Source of the DNA: an uncultured Synechococcus sp.
GTDB taxonomy: Bacteria; Cyanobacteriota; Cyanobacteriia; PCC-6307; Cyanobiaceae
NCBI GenBank assembly: GCA_937975655.1
Contig: CALJTZ010000457.1
Coordinates: 1-13,356 of the forward strand
Direction: 5' to 3'
Length of the DNA stretch: 13,356 nucleotides
This document shows positions 6,678 to 13,355 of this stretch, piece by piece. Every line of letters begins with the position of its first letter. Position 1 is the first letter of the stretch. The translations under genes were made by a program, and so were the position numbers. Under the pieces are notes generated by a model, which worked only from the letters and a program-made list of their open reading frames with translations, had not been told where the DNA came from and ran no database searches.

Positions 6678-8684
6678 ATGACAGAGGCCCAGTCCGCTGC
6701 TGCATCCACGGGGCCCACGATCGAATCGGTGCTGCAGGAGCAGCGGGTGTTTGATCCCCCGGCGGCCTTGGCCGCCTCGGCGCGGATTGGCTCGCTGGAG
6801 GCCTACCGGGCTCTGGCCGCGAGGGCCGAGGCCGATCCCGATGGGTTCTGGGGCGAGCAGGCCCGAGAGCACCTGCACTGGTTTGAACCCTTCCACACGG
6901 TGCTCGATTGGAGCAACCCTCCCTTCGCCCGCTGGTTTGAGGGTGGCCGCACCAACCTGAGCTTTAACTGCCTCGATCGGCACCTCAGCGGCCCCCGGGC
7001 CGACAAGACGGCGCTGATCTGGGAGGGGGAGCCGGGCGACACCCGCACCTTCACCTACCGCCAGCTGTATGCCGAGGTGTGCAAGGCCGCCAATGGCCTC
7101 AAGGCCCTCGGCATCGGCAAGGGGGATCTGGTGGCGCTCTACATGCCGATGGTTCCCGAGGCGGCCATTGCCATGCTGGCCTGCGCCCGCATTGGCGCCC
7201 CCCATTCGGTGGTGTTCGGCGGCTTTTCGGCCGATGCCCTGCGCGATCGCCTGATTGATGGCGAGGTGAAGGCGGTGATCACCGCCGATGGCGGCTTCCG
7301 CAAGGACAAGCCCGTGCCCTTGAAACCGGCGGTGGATGAGGCGTTAGGGGCGAACGGCGGTGCGCCGAGCGTGCAGGCGGTGCTGGTGGTGCAGAGGCTG
7401 GCCGGGGCCGGCGGCGCCTGCGCCATGCCGGCCGGCCGGGACCACTGGTGGCACGACCTTGTTGACGGCCAGAGCGCCGACTGCGCGGCTGAGCCCATGG
7501 AGAGTGAAGACCGCCTGTTTGTGCTCTACACCTCCGGCTCCACCGGTAAGCCCAAGGGGGTGGTGCACACCACCGCCGGGTACAACCTCTGGGCCCACCT
7601 CACCTTCCAGTGGATCTTCGACATCCGCGAGGACGACATCCACTGGTGCACCGCCGACGTGGGCTGGATCACCGGCCACAGCTACATCGTGTACGGGCCG
7701 CTCTCCAATGGCGCCACCACGGTGATGTACGAGGGTGCCCCGCGCCCCTCTAAGCCCGGGGCCTTCTGGGAGGTGATCCAGAAGCACAGGGTGAGCATCT
7801 TCTACACCGCGCCCACGGCGATTCGCGCCTTCATGAAGAGCGGCCGCGCGGTGCCCGATCAATACGACATGAGCTCGGTGCGCATCCTCGGCACGGTGGG
7901 GGAGCCAATCAATCCCGAGGCCTGGATGTGGTATCGCGACGTGATTGGCGGCGGCCGCTGTCCGATCGTGGACACCTGGTGGCAGACCGAAACCGGTGGC
8001 GTGATGATCAGCCCCCTCCCGGGTGCCACCCCCACGAAGCCGGGCTCCGCCACCCTGCCCCTGCCGGGCATCGCTGCCGACGTGGTGGACCATGACGGCA
8101 ACTCCCAGGCTGCCGATCAGGGCGGCTACCTCGCGGTGCGGCGTCCCTGGCCGGGAATGATGCGCACCGTGCACGGCGATCCGGAGCGTTTCCGCAAGAG
8201 CTACTGGGAGGAGATCAAGCCTGCCGATGGCAGTTGGTTGTATTTCGCCGGGGACGGCGCCCGCCGCGATGCCGATGGCTACTTCTGGGTGATGGGCCGC
8301 GTCGACGACGTGATCAACGTGTCGGGCCATCGCCTCGGCACGATGGAAATCGAGAGCGCCCTGGTGAGCCATCCCGCCGTGGCCGAGGCGGCCGTGGTGG
8401 GCCGCCCCGATGATCTCAAGGGCGAGGGCATCGTGGCCTTTGTGACCCTGGAGGCTGGCCGCAGCGGCGATGACGCCCTGCTGGCGGAACTGCGCAGCCA
8501 TGTGGGCAAGGAGATCGGCCCGATTGCCAAACCCGATGTGATCAAGTTCACCGATGCCCTGCCGAAAACCCGCAGCGGCAAGATCATGCGCCGGATTCTG
8601 CGCTCCCTGGCCGCCGGCCAGGAGGTGAGCGGTGACACCAGCACCCTCGAGGATCGCTCTGTTCTGGATGCCCTGCGGGTGTGA
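6678..8684 (+). CDS. acs: Acetyl-CoA synthetase (AMP-forming)
   Basis: Converts acetate, ATP and CoA to acetyl-CoA through an acetyl-AMP intermediate in the cytosol. The 668-residue product carries the full AMP-binding signature: YTSGSTGKPKG at 284-294, WWQTETG at 434-440, FAGDGARRD around 523-531, and the C-terminal PKTRSGKIMRR whose K635 is the conserved catalytic lysine, known in Acs as the target of reversible acetylation. The N-terminal ACAS region (YRALAARAEADPDGFW, FNCLDRH) is intact. Start ATG 6678 (MTEAQSAAAS) is preferred over an upstream in-frame TTG at 6663; no good ribosome-binding site is present for either. It ends 3 bases before the converging DUF1350 stop. No terminator is visible between them. 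Confidence 0.97.
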   Translation: MTEAQSAAASTGPTIESVLQEQRVFDPPAALAASARIGSLEAYRALAARAEADPDGFWGEQAREHLHWFEPFHTVLDWSNPPFARWFEGGRTNLSFNCLDRHLSGPRADKTALIWEGEPGDTRTFTYRQLYAEVCKAANGLKALGIGKGDLVALYMPMVPEAAIAMLACARIGAPHSVVFGGFSADALRDRLIDGEVKAVITADGGFRKDKPVPLKPAVDEALGANGGAPSVQAVLVVQRLAGAGGACAMPAGRDHWWHDLVDGQSADCAAEPMESEDRLFVLYTSGSTGKPKGVVHTTAGYNLWAHLTFQWIFDIREDDIHWCTADVGWITGHSYIVYGPLSNGATTVMYEGAPRPSKPGAFWEVIQKHRVSIFYTAPTAIRAFMKSGRAVPDQYDMSSVRILGTVGEPINPEAWMWYRDVIGGGRCPIVDTWWQTETGGVMISPLPGATPTKPGSATLPLPGIAADVVDHDGNSQAADQGGYLAVRRPWPGMMRTVHGDPERFRKSYWEEIKPADGSWLYFAGDGARRDADGYFWVMGRVDDVINVSGHRLGTMEIESALVSHPAVAEAAVVGRPDDLKGEGIVAFVTLEAGRSGDDALLAELRSHVGKEIGPIAKPDVIKFTDALPKTRSGKIMRRILRSLAAGQEVSGDTSTLEDRSVLDALRV

Positions 8685-8687
8685 GCC

Positions 8688-9410
8688 TCAGCCGGCCTGC
8701 CACCAGCGCAGCAGGCCTTCGGCCAGCTCATCGATCTGACGTTGGCGGGCGGGATCATCGGCCCAGGAGCCCAGCAGGTTCTGGCGTAGGCCCGCACTGG
8801 CCGGGGTGAGGTGATCCCCTGGGCGTTCCACCAGTTTGGAGCGGTCTTCTGGGCGCGCCTGCAGCACCGCCAGCAGCCTCTGGCTCTGATCGAGGCCATC
8901 GCGGTTGAAGCGCACCAGCAGGTTGCGGGGCTGGCGGTAGTCGCGGGCGATCAGCCGCAGGGTTTCCTCCGGGGAGGGGCTGAATTCGGTGCTGATGCCC
9001 AGCCGTGGGGCCAGCTCCGCCAATAGGGGCACGCTGCGCTCGGCGGAGAAGTTGTTGAAGCTCAGGGCGGCGAGGCCGGAGCAGCCCCGGCCGTTGTCCG
9101 GAGCCAGCAGGTGCGGCTTGCAACCGAGGCTGTGGCCCAGCCTCAGGGGCAGGGACTCTCCAGTCAGGGGCTGGCGCTCCCGCGCCGTCCGGAATAGTTT
9201 CCAGGCCTGATTGGCCTGGGCCTGGTGATCGAAGCCGGGCACGTAGCTCCAGGCCCGCACGCTGCAGCCCTGGCGGGCGAAGGATTCCAGCAGGCGCCGG
9301 TAGCTCACCTGGGGTGTGGCGGCCAGATAGCTGCCGCCGATGAACTCGATCAGGTGGCGGGGGCGCTCCGGCTGCAGCGTCCAGAGGCTGCCCTGCTGCT
9401 GCCAGTTCAT
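8688..9410 (-). CDS. DUF1350 family protein, alpha/beta-hydrolase-like
   Basis: DUF1350 is a family of cyanobacteria and plastid-bearing plants with no settled function. The 240-residue product has an early HLIEFIGGSYLAATPQVSYRR segment (19-39) and a GHSLGCKPH nucleophile elbow (S94 in G-x-S-x-G), suggesting an alpha/beta-hydrolase fold; the catalytic Asp and His cannot be assigned by eye. No signal peptide or membrane segment is seen, so it is probably cytosolic. The ATG at 9410 overlaps the bcp stop as ATGA, so it is very likely co-translated with the peroxiredoxin. Family call is confident from the N-terminal motif; enzymatic activity is inference. Confidence 0.8.
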   Translation of the reverse strand: MNWQQQGSLWTLQPERPRHLIEFIGGSYLAATPQVSYRRLLESFARQGCSVRAWSYVPGFDHQAQANQAWKLFRTARERQPLTGESLPLRLGHSLGCKPHLLAPDNGRGCSGLAALSFNNFSAERSVPLLAELAPRLGISTEFSPSPEETLRLIARDYRQPRNLLVRFNRDGLDQSQRLLAVLQARPEDRSKLVERPGDHLTPASAGLRQNLLGSWADDPARQRQIDELAEGLLRWWQAG

Positions 9411-9871
9411 TCCTGCTGGAGGCGTTGCAGGGCTGTGATCGCCTCGCGGCGATGGGCGGGCCCATCCAGCAGGTTGTTGAACACGTGGCGAATCACGCCG
9501 GAGCTATCGATCACATAGGTGACCCTGCCCGGCAGCAGGCCCAGCACGCTGGGCACGCCAAAGGCCTGGCGCAGCTGGTTGCCCTTGTCCACCAGCAGGG
9601 GATAGGGCAGGTTGTGGCGCGCTGCAAAGCGCTGGTGGCTGGCCGCGTCATCGCCGCTCACCCCCCACACCTGGGCGTTCATGGCCTGCAGGTCGGTGTA
9701 GCTGTCGCGAAAGGCGCAGGCCTCCATGGTGCAGCCGGGGGTGTCGTCCTTGGGATAGAAGAACAGCACCAGGGCCTGGCCGCCCATTTGATCACTGCGG
9801 CGCTCCACACCGGTTTGATCCTGCAGGGCAATCAGGGGAGCACGGTCGCCGGCGGCGAGGGCCTTGGCCAC
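9407..9871 (-). CDS. bcp: Peroxiredoxin, BCP/PrxQ type
   Basis: Thiol peroxidase that reduces hydrogen peroxide and organic hydroperoxides using thioredoxin. The active-site segment FFYPKDDTPGCTMEACAFRD gives the peroxidatic C47 and a resolving C52 with the C-x4-C spacing typical of the two-cysteine PrxQ subgroup. The 154-residue length is normal. The start is a GTG at 9871 ((M)AKALAAGDRAP); no better in-frame start and no strong ribosome-binding site are seen. A TAGGGT box lies 24 bases upstream. It heads a two-gene unit with DUF1350 and diverges from the exonuclease gene with 79 bases between starts. Confidence 0.93.
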   Translation of the reverse strand: MAKALAAGDRAPLIALQDQTGVERRSDQMGGQALVLFFYPKDDTPGCTMEACAFRDSYTDLQAMNAQVWGVSGDDAASHQRFAARHNLPYPLLVDKGNQLRQAFGVPSVLGLLPGRVTYVIDSSGVIRHVFNNLLDGPAHRREAITALQRLQQE

Positions 9872-9895
9872 GGGAGCAGGGTTGGAGGTGTTGGC

Positions 9896-9901
9896 ACCCT
9901 A
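9896..9901 (-). promoter_or_regulatory. Candidate -10 box (TAGGGT) upstream of bcp
   Basis: On the minus strand TAGGGT lies 24 bases before the bcp GTG, matching the spacing of the boxes before nit1 and comB. On the plus strand the weaker TGGGAT at 9921-9926 lies 24 bases before the exonuclease ATG. No -35 elements are evident. Confidence 0.28.
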
Positions 9902-9950
9902 GGCAGCGCCTCGCTTGAGCTGGGATCATGGCCACACCCAGGAGCAGGTG

Positions 9951-10817
9951 ATGGTCACGGCCGGCGACGACCCGAACAGGGATCCAGGCAGTGATAGCCC
10001 CAGCCCATCGGGCTGGGAGCAGACCGACCTGCTGGCCCTGGTGTCGGCCATGGAATCCCAGGCTCCGGCGCTGATTCCCACGCCAGAACCAGCTCCAGAC
10101 CCAGTGCCAGAGGCCCCTGGACTGCAGCGGCTGCTGATCCTCGATACCGAAACCACCGGTCTCGATCCAGAGCAGCACCAGTGCATCGAGGTGGGCGCGA
10201 TTCTGTTTGATGTGCCGCTCCGGGCCGTGCTGGGCCAGGTGTCGTTTCTGCTGCCCTGCCAGGCCAATCCGGCGGAAGCGGTGAACGGCATTGCGGCGGC
10301 GGTGACGCAACGGCCCCAGCCCTGGCAGGCGGCCCTGCAGTGCTTCGAGGCGATGCTGGCGGCGGCGGATGCGGTGCTGGCCCACAACGCGGCCTTTGAT
10401 CGCCAGTGGTTTGGCCAGGGGGTGCTGCCCGCCATCACCAAGCCCTGGCTCTGCAGCATGGAGGATCTGCGCTGGCCGGCGGACCGCCACCTGCGCGCCA
10501 ACCCTTCGGTGCGGGATCTGGCCCTGGCCTACGGGGTTCCCGTGTGGGCAGCCCATCGGGCCCTCACCGATTGCATCTACCTGGCCCAGGTGTTTGAACG
10601 CTGCCCCGAGCTCGAGCCGATGCTGCAGGCAGGACTGGAACCCCGGCGGCTCTACAGGGCTCGCCTCTCCTATGAGGAGCGCCACAAGGCCCGCGAGGCC
10701 GGCTTCCGCTGGAATGAGCCGATCAACGGCGCCTGGAGCCGCCGCCTCTCGGAGCGGGAGGCCTCCCTGCTGCCCTTTCCCGTGGTGGCGGTGGAGGATC
10801 AGCGCCGCACGGCCTGA
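9951..10817 (+). CDS. DEDDh 3'-5' exonuclease (DNA polymerase III epsilon-like) with a C-terminal extension
   Basis: Exonuclease of the RNase T / DnaQ fold using two metal ions. All acidic residues are visible: D65 and E67 (LILDTETTG), D150 (LAHNAAFDRQW), then H202 and D207 (AAHRALTD), which makes it DEDDh. Residues 1-58 form a Pro/Glu/Ser-rich, probably disordered N-terminus. Residues about 235-278 (LSYEERHKAREAGFRW then SRRLSEREASLLPFPV) form a small C-terminal module that resembles domains found after stand-alone DnaQ-like exonucleases. I chose ATG 9951 because AGGAG at 9940-9944 is six bases upstream; an adjacent GTG (9948) and a TTG at 9915 are less likely. With 288 residues and no polymerase partner nearby, it is more likely a repair or RNA-processing exonuclease than the replicative proofreading subunit. 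Confidence 0.85.
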   Translation: MVTAGDDPNRDPGSDSPSPSGWEQTDLLALVSAMESQAPALIPTPEPAPDPVPEAPGLQRLLILDTETTGLDPEQHQCIEVGAILFDVPLRAVLGQVSFLLPCQANPAEAVNGIAAAVTQRPQPWQAALQCFEAMLAAADAVLAHNAAFDRQWFGQGVLPAITKPWLCSMEDLRWPADRHLRANPSVRDLALAYGVPVWAAHRALTDCIYLAQVFERCPELEPMLQAGLEPRRLYRARLSYEERHKAREAGFRWNEPINGAWSRRLSEREASLLPFPVVAVEDQRRTA

Positions 10818-10871
10818 TTTGCTTCAGCAACAGGAAGCTGAACCGGCAGTTTTGTGTCCCAGGGGTCCCAG

Positions 10872-10883
10872 CCAGCATGCTGG
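10872..10883. repeat. 12-bp perfect palindrome upstream of the small conserved gene
   Basis: CCAGCATGCTGG is a perfect inverted repeat 18 bases before the ATG at 10902. It could be a dimeric regulator site, but only one copy is seen and chance occurrence in GC-rich DNA is possible. Confidence 0.25.
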
Positions 10884-10901
10884 GGGCCCGCGTCACCACC
10901 C

Positions 10902-11156
10902 ATGGTTCGAGGCGCCTATCCCAGGGGGAGCCCCGGTGGCTCCTGCCTGCACCAGCAGGTGCGGCGCTGGCAGAACATTCGCACCTGGGCACGGCTGATT
11001 CGCGAAGCGGAGGCCCTTTGGCACGTGGATGTGCGCGATCTGCGCCGTCTGGGTGCCCTGGAACTCTCCCAGTTGCTGCAGGAGGTGCCGCCGAGCCAGC
11101 GCGGGCGGGTGAACCGGTGGCTGGCCTGCTATGGGGTGTCCACGCGGCTCGAGTGA
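10902..11156 (+). CDS. Small conserved-looking hypothetical protein, 84 residues
   Basis: I do not recognise a named family. The product is basic at the N-terminus (MVRGAYPRGSPGG), then mostly helical with several tryptophans (VRRWQNIRTWARLIREAEALWHVDV) and ends LLQEVPPSQRGRVNRWLACYG. There is no signal peptide or membrane segment. Charge pattern and ordered third-position GC use look coding, and the sequence resembles small hypothetical proteins I associate with picocyanobacteria, but this cannot be checked here. ATG 10902 is chosen over a GTG at 10854 because the earlier part is Gly/Pro/Ser-rich without pattern. It is the last chromosomal gene before the tRNA scar, on the same strand as the exonuclease, 84 bases downstream of it. 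Confidence 0.6.
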   Translation: MVRGAYPRGSPGGSCLHQQVRRWQNIRTWARLIREAEALWHVDVRDLRRLGALELSQLLQEVPPSQRGRVNRWLACYGVSTRLE

Positions 11157-11197
11157 GGCTGGGGTTCCAGTGAGGTTCTGGCCATGCGCACAGCCAC

Positions 11198-11223
11198 AAA
11201 AAAACCGCCCGGGGAAGGGCGGC
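11198..11223 (-). terminator. Intrinsic terminator downstream of the tRNA-Pro fragment
   Basis: On the minus strand CCGCCC, a six-base loop and GGGCGG (11222-11205) are followed by seven T (11204-11198). It lies 28 bases beyond the tRNA 3' end and would be the native terminator of the tRNA gene. Its survival shows that the chromosomal flank of the tRNA is on this side. Confidence 0.8.
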
Positions 11224-11250
11224 TGGTGGTTGATGAACCGGTGATTGCAA

Positions 11251-11297
11251 TCGGAGCGACAGGATTTGAACCTGCGACCCCCACTACCCCAAAGTGG
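11251..11297 (-). tRNA. 3' fragment of tRNA-Pro (anticodon GGG): anticodon arm, T arm and 3' acceptor strand only; likely integration scar (att site)
   Basis: Read on the minus strand: anticodon stem CCACT (11297-11293) pairs with AGTGG (11285-11281) around the loop TTGGGGT, giving anticodon GGG at 11290-11288 with G37; a five-base variable region; T stem GCAGG/CCTGT closing loop TTCAAAT (11275-11259); 3' acceptor strand CGCTCCG (11258-11252) and discriminator A at 11251. CCA is not encoded. The matching 5' acceptor strand CGGAGCG and the D arm are absent: the expected 26 bases are replaced by unrelated sequence. A 3'-only copy starting at the anticodon arm is what a tyrosine-recombinase element leaves at its far end after integrating in a tRNA gene. 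It cannot give a functional tRNA, so an intact copy should exist elsewhere. Confidence 0.85.
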
Positions 11298-12000
11298 TGT
11301 GACTAGCTCTAGAAGCTCTGCTGGCACTTAAGTCTGGTTCCTTTTGTTGCTCCTGGTGTACTAAGGCGTGTACTAGGGTGCTGTGGTGGTTTGGGGTGGT
11401 GCTGGGTCTGGAAGGGCAGCTTCCTAGCCGTGGGGACTGCTGGGCACGGCCTCAGCAATGGCTTTGAGGTGGCGGGAGGCTGATCCACCGTTCCCTTTGA
11501 GTGTTCACCCTTGCATCGGCCTCGCTTGCGCTTTGCCTCTGCTGGGTTTACCAATGCTTTGTGCCAAGAGCTGATACGGGGCGTGGTCTGTGCCCGACAG
11601 CTGCCATCAACACAAGTCTCTGCCGGTCGATGACTGCATGCCCTGCCGTGTAGATCCCAGGCTGGGACTGGGTTTTGGAGGTTTTTCGCATGCTGTGTCG
11701 CACTGCAGGAGTGCGTCGCGGGTACGTCAAGAGGTGTGGAACACTGAGATCGACTGCGCTGGAATCGATTTCGGCGACTGCGACGAGCGCGACGCACTTT
11801 TTCTTCTTCTTTTATATAGATAGGGGGCGTCCTCTAGGTTCTTTAAGGGGAACCAAACCCTTCAAACTGTCTAGTTAAAAAAGTGTAGCGAATTTAGTGG
11901 GGTGTCTGCATGCGCTGAGGCGCTTGTTCATGAGGTTGCCCCTATAGCTTCTCCAGTCACCTTTCTGGGATGGCGTGGTTGGTGCCTCAGCACTGTCCCT
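11298..12000. other. About 700 bases without a recognisable gene, inner side of the integration scar
   Basis: No frame here gives a protein I recognise. The longest open frame (minus, 11309-11797) is rich in Arg, Pro, Thr and Ser without domain pattern. The stretch holds AGCTCT twice beside the tRNA break (11305-11310, 11314-11319), GTGTACTA twice with 12-base spacing (11356-11363, 11368-11375), a pyrimidine run and AT-rich TTATATAGATAG near 11799-11822, and two overlapping small inverted repeats around 11838-11864. Base composition is visibly less GC-rich than the core genes. It looks like degenerate or regulatory element DNA; integrase motifs were sought on both strands and not found. Confidence 0.5.
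11356..11375. repeat. Direct repeat GTGTACTA x2, 12-base period
   Basis: Two exact eight-base copies start at 11356 and 11368, about 60 bases inside the tRNA scar. Short direct repeats at this distance from an attachment core are typical of integrase arm or excisionase sites, but no other copies were found, so this is only suggestive. Confidence 0.35.
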
Positions 12001-12004
12001 CAAG

Positions 12005-12029
12005 AAAAAACCCGGCCGCAGTGGCCGGG
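12005..12029 (-). terminator. Intrinsic terminator of the DUF932 gene
   Basis: On the minus strand CCCGGCC, loop of five, GGCCGGG (12029-12011) followed by six T (12010-12005). The perfect seven-pair GC stem begins 35 bases after the DUF932 stop codon. Confidence 0.85.
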
Positions 12030-12064
12030 CGTGTGATGGATGGATCATCAGGAGTGTGATGGGA

Positions 12065-13093
12065 TCAGGCAGAGATGGGAATGCGGTGATCAGCGAAGTG
12101 CGTCTCAAGGAACTGGAGGAAGCCGTTGGCGGTGCGAGCGCGGGAACCTTCCAGCTGTGAGCGGAAGGCGACCTCAGCATTGCGGATCCGCTCGTGGGAC
12201 GTGTATTGGGTCAGTGCCGAGGCCAGTCGCCAGGCATTGCCGGTGCGTGTGTCGAGCTCTGAGCCGATCAGGTCGCTGGCATAGATCCGCTCAAGGCGCT
12301 GGACGGTGCGGGTTTGACCGTCGCGATCACAGAAGAACTGGCGTAGTGCAGAGCGTGCGGTGTCCATGGAGATGGGCGTGGCGATGAGCTGCTCTTTGAT
12401 GCGGTTGTAGGCGCTGCACTGCCTGACAGCATGAGTCAGGACGGCATGGACGACGTCAGGATTCATGGACTGCGAGTGGCTCAGCTTGACTTCGCACTCG
12501 GTGACCTTGCGGGCCAGGCCGTTAGTACAAACCAGCTCATTAGCGATGACGGAGACGCGTGGCCGCAGTGCCTCGCCGAAGGACTCGCTCAGGACCAGCC
12601 AGTGGTCAGTGCGGTCTTCTGTGGGGATGTATGCGGAATGCCCGGCGCGACTGATGGTCATGCCGCCGCCGGAGCCATAGCCCCTGCCGATGGGGGTGTC
12701 GAGTAGGGCGCCATTGTTTCCTGTGAGTTTGGCGGCCATGTAGAGGCTGCGGCCTTTGTTGTAGGCACCGACGACGTCGAGGGAGATGGCTTTGCCTGAG
12801 GCGTCGCAGAAGGAGCGGAAGGAGTCGATGAAGGTTGCGGGCTGGATGACCTGGCGTTTGGTGCCAAAGAAGCCGAGTAGGTCCTGGTTGTCGTCGCGCA
12901 GCCAGAGCTGGCAGTCGGGGTAGGAGCGCCCGCCGTGGCTAGCTGGGGTGCGGACGACATTGAAGTTGCAGCCGATCGAGGACAGGATCTCGGCGTTGGA
13001 TTGCCAGGGATGAACGGCTGCTGCCGTTCCATGGAAGAGATGGCGATCAGCGGTGGTGAGTTTGCTGGCGTGAGCCGGACTGAGGGTGGTCAT
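12065..13093 (-). CDS. DUF932 family protein (phage/plasmid-type, TIGR03299-like), function unknown
   Basis: DUF932 proteins are common on phages, plasmids and genomic islands; their function is not established. The 342-residue product, near the usual size, shows family-like landmarks: GFFGTKRQVIQP (74-85), where homologues carry a VG-x-RY-x-P-x-Q motif; LDVVGAYNKGRSLYMAAKL (105-123); DHWLVLSESFGE (163-174); and VSVIANELVCTNGL (180-193), matching the conserved R-V-V-C-x-N-T-L region. The frame is open further upstream to 13300, but ATG 13093 (MTTLSPAHASKL) is preferred because residues before it are low-complexity and the upstream part overlaps the end of the next gene in another frame. No strong ribosome-binding site is seen. 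A clear terminator follows. It is the first definite gene of the putative integrated element and is transcribed toward the tRNA scar. Confidence 0.75.
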   Translation of the reverse strand: MTTLSPAHASKLTTADRHLFHGTAAAVHPWQSNAEILSSIGCNFNVVRTPASHGGRSYPDCQLWLRDDNQDLLGFFGTKRQVIQPATFIDSFRSFCDASGKAISLDVVGAYNKGRSLYMAAKLTGNNGALLDTPIGRGYGSGGGMTISRAGHSAYIPTEDRTDHWLVLSESFGEALRPRVSVIANELVCTNGLARKVTECEVKLSHSQSMNPDVVHAVLTHAVRQCSAYNRIKEQLIATPISMDTARSALRQFFCDRDGQTRTVQRLERIYASDLIGSELDTRTGNAWRLASALTQYTSHERIRNAEVAFRSQLEGSRARTANGFLQFLETHFADHRIPISA

Positions 13094-13220
13094 CCTGCGG
13101 TGGTCGATGAGGGGCGGTTGATGGGCAGCACAAAGTCCCGCTGCAGAGGTCCTGCAACGGGGCGAATGGATGAATGGGTCTACGGAACAGGTGCGGTGCT
13201 CTGGGATGAGGCGCCCGGTG

Positions 13221-13355
13221 TCAGCAGGCCTCGGCGTTGATATCGACGCTGGTGTCGAGCAGATCGCCAAAGACCTCCGGACCGAGGTCGTCTTGTTCAA
13301 GCCGACGGCGGAGGTTGTTCACCGCCAAGAGGATGTCCAGAGGCGCGTAGCCGAT
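13221..13355 (-). CDS. C-terminal 44 residues of an unrecognised protein, continuing past the right edge
   Basis: The minus-strand frame reads IGYAPLDILLAVNNLRRRLE then QDDLGPEVFGDLLDTSVDIN and ends AEAC before a TGA at 13223-13221. The amphipathic helical pattern and acidic tail look coding, and the reading is clean to the edge. No family is recognised from this short end. It is co-directional with the DUF932 gene, 127 bases upstream of that gene's start, and belongs to the putative element. Confidence 0.5.
   Translation of the reverse strand: MGYAPLDILLAVNNLRRRLEQDDLGPEVFGDLLDTSVDINAEAC

Noticed and set aside
7344..8501. 385-residue open frame on the minus strand
   Set aside because: Antisense of acs; His/Gly/Ala-rich and without motif.
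10823..10842. Hairpin TTCAGC/GCTGAA after the exonuclease gene as a terminator
   Set aside because: Six pairs only, and no T run follows directly; the nearest TTTT is about nine bases further on.
11251..11297. Complete tRNA-Pro gene, possibly split by an intron
   Set aside because: No 5' acceptor strand CGGAGCG or D arm is found on the 5' side within the window, and introns of this kind are not expected in tRNA-Pro.
11309..11797. 162-residue open frame on the minus strand next to the tRNA scar, considered as an integrase or its remnant
   Set aside because: No tyrosine recombinase motifs (no R...HxxR...Y pattern), Arg/Pro/Thr-rich composition, and the overlapping frames are equally open. The AT-rich TATATA before its GTG is suggestive but not enough.
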